Source of the DNA: Smallanthus sonchifolius
Taxonomy: Eukaryota > Streptophyta > Magnoliopsida > Asterales > Asteraceae
Assembly: GCA_023525975.1 (NCBI GenBank)
Contig: CM042023.1
Coordinates: 1,550,001-1,614,000 of the forward strand
DNA: 64,000 nucleotides
Reading direction: 5' to 3'
Every line of letters starts with the position of its first letter. Within the stretch, counting starts at the first letter, position 1. Shown here piece after piece: positions 25,238 through 37,161 of the stretch. The position numbers and the translations under genes are program-made. The notes below the pieces were generated by a model, which worked only from the letters and a program-made list of their open reading frames with translations, had not been told where the DNA came from and searched no databases.

Positions 25238-25996
25238 ATGTCGTCACATTCACACTCTGACCCCGTCTCTGACTCTGAATCCAACGAGGAACTTTCCGCC
25301 TCACGCCCTAAAAATCGAGTACAAGTTCGCAGCTCGACACCACCCAATGTCGCTCTGGGAGAACCGCCCATCGTCTACCGAAAGAAAAGCGGAGGACCAG
25401 TTAAGGTGCAAAGTGCTAGGAAGAAGGTTCGACTTCCGCGCAAGAGAAACCTGGCAGCCCGTGACCCGAAAGACTTGGAGACCGATGAGGAACCACCGAG
25501 GCAACGACCCTGCTACCACCCTACCATGGGAACCATCCGTTGGATGCCTCGTACCCTGGCACGTTGGAGGGAGATGGAGAGCATCCCATCTACCTTTGAG
25601 CTTGGAGAGTCTTCTAACTCCCCAACACCCCTACCCCACACTGGGGAAGCCATAGAGCTCACTGTGCCTACCTTGGTAGCTCGCGTTCGTACGCATGAGG
25701 AGCGTCTTGATGATCTCCTAGATGATATTCGGGCACAGGGGGATGCAACCAGGCGCTTACGTCAAGGGCTCGGATCTCGAGTACAGAATCTGGAGGATAG
25801 CACTCGAGACATACAGAGTGCCACTGACTACCTCGAGTTGAGAGCTGATATGGACTGGCAGTTCACTCTCACGGTCCGAGACATGGTGGAGGCGCTGGAG
25901 GAGAGGACTTTGGCTGCAGAATTTGTGGCGAGAGCTAGTTTTGTCATGGCGGGACTTGCCATGATGATTGGGTTGTACTCCCACTTCTTCTTTTAA
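25238..25996 (+). CDS. Extra ORF upstream of gag in the Ty3 element, function unknown
   Basis: 252 codons from the ATG at 25238; the frame is open upstream but without an ATG. I do not recognise a known domain. The N-terminal third is Ser/Glu-rich and low complexity. A basic stretch follows (SARKKVRLPRKRNLAARD). The second half has heptad-like leucine/arginine patterning, suggesting a coiled coil (VARVRTHEERLDDLLDDIRA onward). The protein ends in a hydrophobic segment of about 18 residues (FVMAGLAMMIGLYSHFFF), like a tail-anchor membrane helix. It lies between PBS and gag, 255 bp before the gag ATG, with no stop or frameshift although gag-pol around it is broken. Extra ORFs before gag occur in some plant Ty3 lineages (for example Ogre); relation to those is not shown. 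Confidence 0.75.
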   Translation: MSSHSHSDPVSDSESNEELSASRPKNRVQVRSSTPPNVALGEPPIVYRKKSGGPVKVQSARKKVRLPRKRNLAARDPKDLETDEEPPRQRPCYHPTMGTIRWMPRTLARWREMESIPSTFELGESSNSPTPLPHTGEAIELTVPTLVARVRTHEERLDDLLDDIRAQGDATRRLRQGLGSRVQNLEDSTRDIQSATDYLELRADMDWQFTLTVRDMVEALEERTLAAEFVARASFVMAGLAMMIGLYSHFFF

Positions 25997-26253
25997 ACCT
26001 ATTATGGGCGGGTTGTGCCCATAGTACATTATGTAGTTTAAAACGTTAGTACTGATGAGGTCATGTGAACCCATCTCTTTTGTATCCTCGTCTTTTGGGA
26101 ACAATGTACTATGTATGTTTTGACTATGTATGTAATGGTTTATGTTGTAATGATAGTTGTTCATGTTTGATGTTGTGGTATCCTTATGTCATGATCTATC
26201 ATTATTAATGTATGATGTTGTTTCTTTTTAATTGACATGTTAGAAAGAACGTC

Positions 26254-29200
26254 ATGGCACCTAAGCGTGGGACACCCCGTAACACTACTGGTGACAACAA
26301 CGAGACAATTTCCCCAAACATGGAACAACTAATAGCACAGCGAGTAGCTGCCGCTATAGAGCAGTATGAAGCAAACCGAAATAGCGAAGGAGGTGCAGGA
26401 GGTAGCGGTACCGCAGGGGGTAGCGGTACAGCAGGAGGTTCCGGAGGTAATAAAAAAAAAAAAAAAAAAAGCCATAACACATAGTCATGATCCGAATTAA
26501 TGACGTTATGACTTGTGATCCTGCAGATGCTCCAAATAGGAAATGTACCTACAAGGCCTTCCTATCCTGCAAACCCCGCAGTTTTAATGGCACCGAGGGT
26601 GCAGTAGGACTAATGAGATGGATAGAACATATGGAGTCGGTGATTGATATAAGTGAATGCACCGCTGATTGCGTAGTGAAGTATTCTACCTGCACGCTCA
26701 CTGATAAAGCTTTAACTTGGTGGAATACTCAAATGAAGACTTTGGGGAGAGAGACAGCGTACCAATTGTCTTGGGAAGATTTGAAAAACATGATGATTGA
26801 GGAATACTGTCCTCGGAACGAATTGCAAAAGATTGAAACTGAGATGTGGAACCTACAGATGATAGGAGATGATGTAGCGGGATACACCGACCGCTTCAAT
26901 GAATTGGCACTTCTGGTACCGCATATGGTCACACTAGAACATAAGCGTGTTGAAAGGTATCTGTGGGGCCTTGCGCCTCAAATTCGTAGCATGGTAACAT
27001 CATCTAATCCAATAGATGCCAAGAGTGCTATAACTTTAGCATTCAAACTAAAGGATGATGCAGTACGTAATGAATTGTTTGTGAGGAAGGAGAATGAGGA
27101 AGGTAGATCTGGGGAGAAAAGAAAATGGATGGGAAATTCAAGTAACAAATCTGGAAAACAAGAGTTTAAGAAACAAGGAACTGTGAAGGCTTTTGCAGCC
27201 AACACAGTGGAAAGAAAGGAGTATGATAGGGGCCTACCGAGATGTAAGAGGTGTGGAAATCATCATGCCGGTGTTTGCATCAAGTGTGGAAAATGCGACA
27301 AATTTGGTCACACCACTCAAGCTTGTCGAACTAACAACCGATTGGGGAAAATCAAACCGGGATGTTTTGTATGTGGTGATCTAAAACACTTCAAGAAGGA
27401 TTGTCCCAAGTGGAAGAATCAGAACAACGCTCATGCACCAGGGAGGGCATTTGTGATGGGTGCAAGGGACGCACGCCAGGACCCGAACATCGTCACTTGT
27501 ACGTTCCCGATAAATAATCACTATGCCTCTGTACTTTTTGATTCGGGTGCGGATATGAGCTTTGTGTCGAATGATTTTAAATCCTTACTCGGTATTAAGG
27601 CCAGCAAACTAGATCAACGTTATACAATTGAATTAGCAAATGGGAAATTAATAGAAACCGGAGAGGTCTTTAGGGGTTGTACTTTATGTTTAGAAAACCG
27701 TACATTCAGTATAGACCTTCTACCCGTCGAGTTAGGGAGTTTTGATATTGTTATTGGTATGGATTGGTTAACCAAGAATCGTGCCGAGATAGTATGCTTC
27801 GAGAAGATTGTACGTATTCCTCTACCAAGCGGAGAAATTCTTTCAATTCAAGGCGAAAGGTGTATAACGATGTTAAAAACGATAAACTGCATGAAAACTT
27901 ATAAGTATCTACGCAAGGGTTATTGTGCATTCCTGGCTCACATCGTCAAGAAGAAACCCGAAGAACGTCGACTTGAGGACATACCAATCGTCAGAGATTA
28001 TTCGGAAGTATTTCCCGAAGACTTACCAGGAATACCACCATCAAGACAAGTCGAGTTTCGGATCGACCTAGTACCAGGAGCTGCACCAGTTGCACGATCT
28101 CCGTATCGTCTAGCCCCTTCCGAGATGCAGGAACTGTCGAGCCAACTACAAGAGTTACTTGACAAAGGTTTCATAAGACCGAGTTTTGGATCCAAGAGGT
28201 TCACTTTCTCGGACATGTCATTAATAAGAAGGGTATCCATGTGGATCCATCCAAGATTGAAGCTATCAAAAACTGGGAAGCACCAAGAACTCCGACTGAG
28301 GTGCGTCAATTTCTGGGTTTGGCAGGATATTACAGGCGATTCATCGAGAATTTTTCAAAGATAGCCTTGCCTTTGACCACGTTAACCCAGAAGGACAAAA
28401 AGTTTGATTGGACTGTTAAACAAGAATCATCTTTTCAATTGCTGAAGCAAAAACTTTGCAGTGCACCAATCCTATCCCTTCCCGAAGGGACTGACAATTT
28501 CATTGTGTACTGTGACGCATCACACCAAGGTCTGGGATGTGTGTTGATGCAGAAAGAAAAAGTCATAGCATATGCATCCAGACAACTAAAAGTGCACGAA
28601 AAGAATTATACGACCCACGACTTGGAATTGGGTGCAGTTGTGTTTGCACTCAAGATTTGGAGACATTACTTATACGGTACAAAATGTACTATCTTTACAG
28701 ACCACAAGAGTCTCCAGCACATCTTTAATCAGAAAGAACTTAACATGAGGCAACGTCGTTGGGTAGAACTACTGAATGATTACGACTGTGATATCAAGTA
28801 TCACCCTGGCAAAGCAAACGTCGTAGCAGATGCCTTAAGTCGTAAAGAACGAGTTAAAACACTACGTGTTCGTGCCCTAGAATTGACAATTCATACGAGT
28901 CTCACGACTCAAATTCGGATGGCACAACAAGAAGCAATCAAAGAAGAAAACAGTCAGAACGAAGCTTTACGAGGAATGATAAAGCAGTTGGAACCAAAGT
29001 CAGATGACACTTTATACTTCATGAATAGAATTTGGGTGCCATGTTTTGGTAACATACGGGAGTTGGTTATGGACGAAGCCCACAAGTCCAGGTACTCCAT
29101 TCACCCAGGTTCGGATAAAATGTATAAGGATCTGAAAGAATTCTACTGGTGGCCAAACATGAAAGGAGAAATTGCTATTTATGTCGGTAAATGCCTGACA

Positions 29201-30340
29201 TGTTCAAAAGTAAAAGCAGAACATCAGAAACCGTCGGGATTGTTACAACAACCCTAGATACCTCAATGGAAATGGGAACAGATTTCCATGGATTTCATTA
29301 CAAAGTTACCCAAGACGTCGAGCGGGTATGACACTATATGGGTAATCGTCGATCGTTTGACGAAATCAGCTCATTTTCTACCCATCAAAGAAACGAATAA
29401 AACCGAGAAACTTGCAAAGCTTTATATCAAGGAAATTGTGGCTAGGCATGGAGTACCAATTTCTATTATCTCTGATAGAGACAGCAGATTCGTGTCTAGA
29501 ATCTGGAAATCGTTACAAGAAGCCATGGGCACACGTCTTGACATGAGCACGGCATATCACCCACAAACAGATGGTCAAAGTGAAAGAACCATTCAAACCT
29601 TAGAGGATATGCTCCGTGCGTGTGCAATTGACTTCGGTGGAAATTGGGATACTCATTTGCCACTAGCTGAGTTTTCATACAATAACAGTTACCACACCAG
29701 CATCAAAGCCGCTCCGTTTGAGGCTTTGTATGGTCGAAAATGTCGTTCACCGCTATGTTGGGCAGAGGTTGGCGACAAACATTTAACCGGTCCTGAAGTT
29801 ATTCAAGAGACCACAGATAAGATTTTCAAAATCAAGGATCGTCTGAAGGCCGCCCGTGACAGACAAAAGAGTTATGCGGATAACAGACGAAGACCTTTAG
29901 AATTTCAAGTAGGAGACAAAGTCATGTTAAAGGTCTCACCTTGGAAAGGAGTTGCAAGATTTGGCAACCGTGGCAAGCTTAACCCTAGGTACGTTGGACC
30001 GTTTGAAATATTGGCTAGGGTTGGCCCTGTAGCTTACAAGCTCAAGTTGCCACAAGAACTAAGCAATGTACATGATACGTTCCATGTATCAAATCTCAAG
30101 AAGTGTTTATCAGACGAGACATTAATAATACCGCCTGATGAGATTCACATAGACGACAAGTTGCACTTCATTGAGGAACCTATGGAAGTCACAGATTGGA
30201 AGGTTCAGAGAACAAGGCGCAGCCGTGTTAAGCTGGTCAAGGTACGTTGGAATTCAAAGCGCGGCCCCGAGTATACGTGGGAGCGGGAAGATAAAATGAA
30301 ATCCAAGTACCCGTCATTATTTACAAAAACACCAAGTTAG
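26254..30340 (+). pseudogene. gag-pol: Ty3 gag-pol, broken by frameshift, RT-core deletion and a nonsense codon
   Basis: 26254-26484 encodes the gag N-terminus (MAPKRGTPRNTTGDNN) and a Gly/Ser/Thr linker, ending just after a 19-base poly-A run. The following frame (26487-28364) holds the gag capsid, zinc knuckles (CGKCDKFGHTTQAC, CFVCGDLKHFKKDC) and protease (LFDSGAD, IVIGMDWL). At about 28184, RPS joins directly to sequence that belongs after the RT palm ([11 protein letters not shown], read in the next frame). The finger/palm region with the DD active site is absent. 28241-29257 carries the RNase H domain ([18 protein letters not shown]) and integrase zinc finger, then TAG at 29255-29257. 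The same frame continues through the integrase core ([18 protein letters not shown]) to a chromodomain-like tail ([20 protein letters not shown]) ending at 30340. Confidence 0.93.
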
Positions 30341-30379
30341 AGTGACAAGAACTGAATTTCGGGACGAAATTCTCTGTAA

Positions 30380-30390
30380 CATGGGGAGAA
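30380..30390 (+). other. Polypurine tract
   Basis: ATGGGGAGAA immediately before the 3' LTR, the expected plus-strand priming site. Confidence 0.85.
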
Positions 30391-30600
30391 TGTGACACCC
30401 AGCATTTCAGGTCAATATCCACATTTCATAAACGCACGTTCATAATTATTATTTCCTGATATTTTATTTTGACTAAGTAAAGTCAAGAAGTCTAGCAAAG
30501 AAGTTTGTTCCAAGTCTAGTAAACCGTAAAGAGTTACTAGAAAAAGTAAGCAGGATAACCCGACTTAATGCGAACGTAAATGGTTAAATAAAATAACCAG

Positions 30601-30634
<34 letters not shown>

Positions 30635-31260
30635 CACAAAATTTACGTTGAGCCAAGATTCTAATATTTTCTTCAACGAGCCATAAAATGGTTAAAAATT
30701 ATAATACCGTGAAGAATCGAAACTGAATTAAATTACCCCTTAAAACTCTAATTGATACTAATACCATAATAAATTAATATTTAAAAAAATTGGTTATCAT
30801 TAACCCTTAAACCTATTTCTTGACTTTCTTGGCCGAGAGTCAGGGAGCCATTCTCCCACTTGCCTATTTCACTCAAATTCAGAGGAAAAACCATACCTCT
30901 TCAGTCGAAACTTCACCATCCCTTTCAAACCTTCTCTTTTCTTACGGCAAATTCCCAATTCCCTTTCAAATCGAAGTCCAGTTTTAAAGCGAAAATCACC
31001 ACAATTCGGTGTCATAAGGAGAATTTCAAGTGTTCTTGAAGAAAGCTTAGCAAAAGATTCAAGACTACTTCTCTGTTTTTCTCTAAAGATCGCCATTCTC
31101 GGTTTGAGGTAAAAACTCGATACCATCCATATTATTTGCTTTAAAACCGTAACTAAACATACAAATCGTTCAAACGCAAGTAAGATAACAAGAAAACTGT
31201 GTCAAACTCAAGATTTGAACATAAAAATATACAGAGTGAATTCTGTAAATCAAAGTGCAG

Positions 31261-31593
31261 ATATCGAAACTATAGTTTCGATACCTGTTAGTCAATCGAA
31301 ACTGGGAGTTTCGATACCTATTGATCGAAACTAGGAGTTTCGATACCAGTTATTCAATCGAAACTAGGAGTTTCGATACCGGTTGTTCTATCGAAACTAG
31401 GAGTTTCGATATCTATTTACTCAATCGAAACTAGGAAGTTTCGATACCTGTGTACAATCGAAACTAGGTAGTTTCGATACTATTCTTGCCAATCGAAACT
31501 AGGTAGTTTCGATACCTATTTCACTCAGTCGAAACTAGGAAGTTTCGACATCTGTTCTGTTCAATCGAAACTAAGAAAGCTTAGATACTTGTT
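31261..31593 (+). repeat. Array of ten short palindromes, 3' LTR copy
   Basis: Same units in the same order as in the 5' LTR, with one substitution seen after the last unit. The array therefore predates this insertion. Confidence 0.9.
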
Positions 31594-32240
31594 CATCAGC
31601 CCCATAAGGCAGTAACTCAGAACTATTTTCATAACAAAACAAGGTTGGAAAAACTAAAAAGATAATTAAAACAAAAGTAATCAGATCGGCTAAGTCAAGT
31701 GAACAAATTGCGTTTAAGACGAGTAGTCTTAACGTGTATGTTATCCTTGTGTAAATAGGATACGGATAGGCGAATCTGCCGTCATTCAAATTTTTGCTAG
31801 CATTCATACTGTCGAGGTGAGTTTCACTAATCCCCTTTTTCTAAGTTTTTGAAATGATTTGGGGTGGAAACATACTTGTAAAAGACTTTTGTGTATAAAT
31901 GAATGGAACTAATGATCTGACCGTATGTATGTATTGAGGGAACAATAAAGCGCTTAAAGTCCTCGTAATAAATTAGTAACCATTAGCTATGGATTTAGCC
32001 CGGGATTATATGAATAGTACTATTGGGGGTGACGCCTCCGGTCATGGTTAGTCGCGCTAACCAGGGGTTAAAATGGCCGAATGACCGCATATTGTCTTAC
32101 TCGCAGAAAGGCGAGGGGAGGCACAGAAAGTTGGGGTTTGGTTACGGTCTCGTACATTACATACTATTTTGTATTCCTTGCAAGCTTACAAATGGGGTCA
32201 ATAGATCGGATTAGTAATCATATTCATTGGTAATACATAC

Positions 32241-32723
32241 AAAAGAGTTCTGATCAGGGTAAAATGATCAGGTTTGTCAAAAGAGTTCTGATCAGGTTAA
32301 AATGATCAGGTTTTACACAAAAGGGTTCTGATCAGGGTAAAATGATCAGGTTTATCAAAAGAGTTCTGATCAGGTTAAAATGATCAGGTTTTACACAAAA
32401 GGGTTCTGATCAGGTTAAAGTGATCAGGTTTTACACAAAAGAGTTCTGATCAGGGTAAAGTGATCAGGTTTATCAAAAGAGTTCTGATCAGGTTAAAATG
32501 ATCAGGTTTTACACAAAAGAGTTCTGATCAGGGTAAAGTGATCAGGTTTAAAGTAAAGAATTCTGATCAGGTTAAAGTGATCAGGTTTAAACGAAAGAGT
32601 TCTGATCAGGGTAAAGTGATCAGGTTTAAAGTAAAGAATTCTGATCAGGTTAAAGTGATCAAGTTTAAACGAAAGAGTACTGATCAGGTTAAAATGATCA
32701 GGTTTAACAAAGAGTTTTGATCG
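32241..32723 (+). repeat. 38-40 bp tandem array with paired TGATCA sites, 3' LTR copy
   Basis: Same array as 24203-24725 with one 40-bp unit fewer. Confidence 0.9.
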
Positions 32724-33093
32724 GCAAAAAGATCAGATTTAAACATTGGGTTTATGATAACTCTTTATAATAACTTGTCAACTCACCAACCTCGTGTTGA
32801 CAGTTTTAAGTATGTTTTCAGGAAATTGAACGTGGTCATCAGGTTAGCAATGTAGGTTACATGCATGCACGTGGATACGGCTTTTGGGAGGATTTCTCTT
32901 GTATAACTCATGGTCTTGAGTCATATTTGCGAAATCTTAAACATTTGTAAACTCATATTGATATTTTGTAATGTAAATATTTTAAATTCAGTTATGTATC
33001 CAATTACATGTATGTGTTTGCGGTAATCATATGCTTTGGAAACCAGTGAAAGTCGCGCCTCGCGTTTCCGCCCTTGCGGGGTGTGACATCTTC

Positions 33094-34560
33094 GTTCTTG
33101 ACAAAACCAAACTCTTTAATTTTCTGGTCAAAGTGAAGATTCCAGCTTCTGGATGCTTGTTTTAATCCAAAAATGGATTTGTTTAACTTGCATACCTTAT
33201 TAGGATTCTCTGGATCTTCAAAACCTTCTGGTTGAACCATATAGTCATCTTCAGTAAGATGCCCATTTAGGAACGCGATTTTGACATCCATTTGCCATAT
33301 CTCGTAGTCATAATATGCGACAATGGTAAGTAAGATCCTAATCGACTTAAGCATGGCTACTGGTGAGAAGGTTTCATTATAATCAATTCTTTGAGTCTGA
33401 GTAAAGGCTTTCGCTACCAGCCTTGCTTTGAAGGTTTGCACATTCCCATCCATGTCGACTTTCTTCTTGAAAATCCACTTTCTTCCTACAGTCCGAATCT
33501 CGGGAGGAAGATCAACCAAGTCCCATACATGGTTGTCGTACATGGATTGGATTTCAGCATCCATGGCTTTAAGCCATTTCTTAGAATCAGAATCTAAGAT
33601 TTCAGATTTGTAACTAGTGGGCTCTGCCTGGTCAACATTCAGGATGTCGTCAATCTGGTGAATCCCGATATACCGGTCGGGTTCATGTAGCACTTCTGCG
33701 AACAGTTTGTGTCATGGTTGAATCTTGAACATTTCTAGATTCAGTTTCAGCAGTCTCATGCTGAATGGCAGATTCAGTTTGAGGTTCGGTTACTTATGGT
33801 TCTCGGATCCTATCCATGTCCACATGGTTATCTCCAATCCCTCGCGCAAGAAGTACCTTCTCCAAGAAGGTAGCTCTGCGTTTAATGAAAACTCGGTTTT
33901 CAGCAGGATTGTAGAAATAGTAACCGATTGTTTTAGGGTATCCGATTAGGTATCTCCACATGCCATATCTCATAAGGCGTCTTGTCCACCTTCTTTATAG
34001 GAGCTAGCTTTATGATTCTTGTGGCAGTCTCGAGAGCAAAACTTCAGAAAGAGTGTGGGAGGTTTGTACGACACATCATGGATCGAACCATATCTAATAG
34101 AGTTCGATTTCTCCTTTTGAATACACCATTAAGTTGTGGTGTTCTTGGTGAAGTGAGTTGAGAAATGATCCCGCATTTCTTTAGATGTTCGTCAAACTCT
34201 TGAATAAGATATTCACCACCTTGATCAGATCGAAGCATCTTAATCGTCTTACCAAGTTGATTTTGTACTTCGTTCTGGTACTGTTTGAACAGTTCAAACG
34301 TTTTATGTTTATGATTAATAAGATAAACATATCCATATCTACTGAAGTCATCAGTAAATGTAACGAAGTATCTCTCTCCACTTCTAGTCATTGTTCTGAA
34401 TGGACCACATACATCAGTATGTACAAGTCCTAACAGATCCTTAGCCCTTTGACCGATACCGAAAAAAGGAGTCTTGGTTAGCTTTCCACTTAAACATGAT
34501 TCGCAATCATCAAATGACTCTTGACCAGTAGAATTCAGAATTCCGACGGTCTGGAGTTTC
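33094..34560 (-). pseudogene. pol: Copia pol, integrase core and RT N-terminal part
   Basis: 34560-34044 encodes the integrase core with HTDVCGPF and RSDQGGEY. The third catalytic position, normally glutamate, reads lysine (FKRRNRTLLD). 33693-33094 encodes the RT N-terminal half, with KKKVDMDGNVQTFKARLVAK, MDVKIAFLNG and FGLKQASRSWN, and runs into the Ty3 boundary. The stretch 33694-34043 carries frameshifts and stops. Confidence 0.88.
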
Positions 34561-34675
34561 TTCATGCCATTCTTGTTTATGTGTTCAAGTCTACAATGCT
34601 AGAGATATGTATCATTGAAATCCAATTTCGTACGTTTGGAGGAGATATGTGTTCAAGTCTACAATGCTTGGGTCC

Positions 34676-35162
34676 GGTTGGGCAGCAGCGGCCCTTGGTG
34701 GCGTCGACCGGAATGAGAGAGGAAGGGAAGGGGGTTTCGAAAACTCCTTGGTGGCTATATTAGGTTTTAGGGTTAACACTTAATTCCATGTTATTAACCA
34801 TTAATTACAAATCACACCCCCGGGTATTTAACATTTAATTCCATGTTATTAACCATTAATTACATTTAACACTTGCAGTTTACTAATAACAATTAATCAG
34901 TAAAAACCAGATCATTTAATGTTTAACACTTAATTATTAAATCCCTCTCGTAAATAATTATTTTATTAAATAATTAATTACCTCAATTACCGATAAACAT
35001 TTCTCTAAATATTAATCACCGTTTATTATATCCGTCTTTCGTGAACTATAATATTTAATAATTAAATATTATTACTTGCCCGTTGCCTAAGGTCTAACTC
35101 TTTGGATCTTAACTCGTTAGTAACGTTGACTTTAATTGACGATCGGACATCATATATCAACA
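34676..35162 (-). repeat. Copia 5' LTR, truncated (~490 bp kept)
   Basis: Matches 19918-20409 of the 3' LTR, sharing for example GCGGCCCTTGGTGGCGTCGA. The inner ~320 bp, PBS and gag are deleted. At the junction a phrase ATGTGTTCAAGTCTACAATG is duplicated (34578-34597 and 34647-34666), typical of filler DNA. Confidence 0.88.
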
Positions 35163-35300
35163 GATCTGTGATAGATCAAGAACGATTTGTGTGATACGAA
35201 TCAGTGTGGAAATTCAGGGCGAAACCTGTGAAGGGTGAGCTCGGAAGTGGCATGGAAGACCCGAGTGATTTAGGAGGTATAAGTCAAGATTAAGGGGGAA

Positions 35301-35468
35301 TGAATGATTAATCTTGATTAAAGATAATTACTAATATTAATTTATTAATTATTTGGTTGAGTTCGTATTAGACTAGGAGTGAGTTTGTTTATTTATTTGA
35401 TTATTTAATTGAGTTTGAGTTTGGTTATGATTAGTATACGGTTTATTATAAATAAATGGTTAGAGAGT
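35301..35468 (+). repeat. TRIM 3' LTR, left part
   Basis: Starts TGAATGATTAATCTTG after a purine tract and is cut at 35468 by the solo LTR 35469-38277. Confidence 0.88.
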
Positions 35469-36997
35469 TGTCACACCCCAACCGACGGCGGAATACGTCG
35501 GGGCGGGACATATAGACTGTTCAATAGCACATGGTCAAACTAAAGTTTCATATATTAATTGAATCCAAATTTTTATAACACTTGTTCAACAAAACATGTA
35601 CAATTATACAAAAGGAAAAATAAGGTACACTATAAATGTTCGATTCATTATTTAACTAAGTCCTCAATCCTATGTGTAGCATCTTGTAAATGATCTCAAG
35701 AGTTAGTACCTGAAACATGATAAAATGAGAGGGTCAACTATAAATAGTTGGTGAGCATACATAGGTTTTGACTCTAAATAGCATCAAAGTGTCGTGTGTA
35801 AACAAATCCATACAAGTCATGATTAATAAGGCAATTATGGGGAGCAACTATTGTGTAACCAAAAGTACAATCAAACATTTGTAACTAGCATGCAAATTGT
35901 GTTGTCGGTAACAATCACCCCAATTTGGGTGGGTTTGTCAGACTCAATAGATCTATCATTGTTAACCGTTGGCTTGATTAGTTAATGATTGTACATGTAA
36001 TTGCAAATAAGTAGTTAACACACCTAGCACTCAAACATAAAGCTCAAATTGCACACAAATTGTAAAGTGGATTTGTATTGTGTAGTTTATGTAAATCATT
36101 GTAAGATGTGATCATGTTTCACCCCAAAATATAAAAATAGTGAAAAAGGGGATATGTAAAACTCACTTGTGTCAAAGGTGTAGATAACATGCGAGGCTAG
36201 ATAGCAAAGTGATCCTTGTAACTCACCACGTTAACCTAGTGTGTAATGCATATGAAATTAATAGCTTGTACAAAAGTCTATGTCTAAGTCTAGGATTTAA
36301 TTGGATGTGTGTACAAAGGGTTTGAGTTGTAATTTGAAAGGAAATGTATAGGTTATTGTGTTTGTACTTGAATGCGTATTTTTATAAAACGAACGTTTGA
36401 AATGAAAAGTTTAAAATGATTGAAGTTAGGGTTTGTGTTTGAATAACTAAATAAAATTCAATAGTTGTTATTCATTTATTTAATTATGAAAATAGCGGGA
36501 ATTATATTAAGTATAAATTAAATAAATATTTTTTCTTTAATTATTTGTTTATAAAGATGTGTACAAATATTGATGTATAAATTAAATAAATAATTTTTAC
36601 TTTATTTATTTATGTATAAGGATGTGTAAATATAAGATTGTGTAATTAATATTTATGTATAAAAATCAAGAAATTTGCGTTTAACCTTTTAGTGTAAATT
36701 ATAATAAATAAATTTTATCCATTTATTATTTTTAAAGTAAGAACTTGATAGATTTAAATAAAATTGACATTTTATAAATTTTATAAAATCAATTGTGTTT
36801 ATTTGGAGATTAATTTAAATATCTAAATTTTTATTTTAAATATTTAATATGCAATTTTTAGCCATAAATTCATAACAAAATGAATTCATATAGAAAATTT
36901 ATGAATCTACTTTTATTCTGTTAAAAATATTATATGGTTTATAAAAATTATTTTTATATAAATTTTAGGGTTTTAGAAACGGTTTAAAAAAAAACAA

Positions 36998-37069
36998 GCA
37001 GGCCACAGGGACTCGAACCCGGGTCTGCTTTGGAGTCCGGTAAGTGTGCTACCACTGGGCTACGGCCGG
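36998..37069 (-). other. tRNA-like sequence inside the solo LTR (A box and B box)
   Basis: 72 nt on the minus strand with an A-box-like TAGCCCAGTGGTAG and a near-perfect B box GGGTTCGAGTCCC. The 7-bp acceptor arm pairs with one mismatch plus one G-U, and the T arm pairs with one mismatch. The D and anticodon arms pair poorly and no CCA or clear anticodon is defensible. The stretch CAGACCCGGGTTCGA resembles plant tRNA-Gly. I read it as tRNA-derived or tRNA-mimicking, not a working tRNA gene. Confidence 0.6.
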
Positions 37070-37161
37070 AACTTGTGAGGGAATCGCTCCTGGAATGGGT
37101 TTAACATGCGGCCGAGTTGGGACCTGAGTTGGATTTACAAATAGGTGCAAAAAGTCCGGCC

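Larger units (their letters stand above)
22343..33088 (+). mobile_element. Young Ty3/gypsy retrotransposon without RT core, TSD TCTTC
   Basis: 5' LTR 22343-25090, PBS 25096-25108, extra ORF 25238-25996, gag-pol remains 26254-30340, purine tract about 30380-30390, 3' LTR 30391-33088. TCTTC flanks both sides (22338-22342 and 33089-33093). Line-by-line reading of the two LTRs gave about 12 substitutions plus one (AT)n length change and one extra 40-bp repeat unit, so roughly 99.5% identity. Pol has an internal deletion removing the RT active site, a nonsense codon before the integrase core, and breaks early in gag. Confidence 0.95.
30391..33088 (+). repeat. Ty3 3' LTR, 2698 bp
   Basis: Same termini as the 5' LTR. 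It is 50 bp shorter, fully accounted for by 10 bp less (AT)n (30603-30632) and one 40-bp unit fewer in the TGATCA array. Confidence 0.95.
19597..35162 (-). mobile_element. Defective Ty1/copia retrotransposon, TSD GATCT, split by a Ty3 element
   Basis: Perfect GATCT duplications (19592-19596 and 35163-35167) bound the element inside the TRIM. Minus-strand order: partial 5' LTR (35162-34676), integrase and RT N-terminal part (34560-33094), interruption by the Ty3 element, RT C-terminal part and RNase H (22342-21290), 3' LTR (20409-19597). Integrase-before-RT order identifies Ty1/copia. PBS, gag, protease and the integrase N-terminus are deleted together with part of the 5' LTR. Without the insertion about 4.8 kb remain. 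Confidence 0.93.

Noticed and set aside
36998..37069. A functional tRNA gene
   Set aside because: Acceptor and T arms pair, but the D and anticodon arms do not, and it sits inside a solo LTR.
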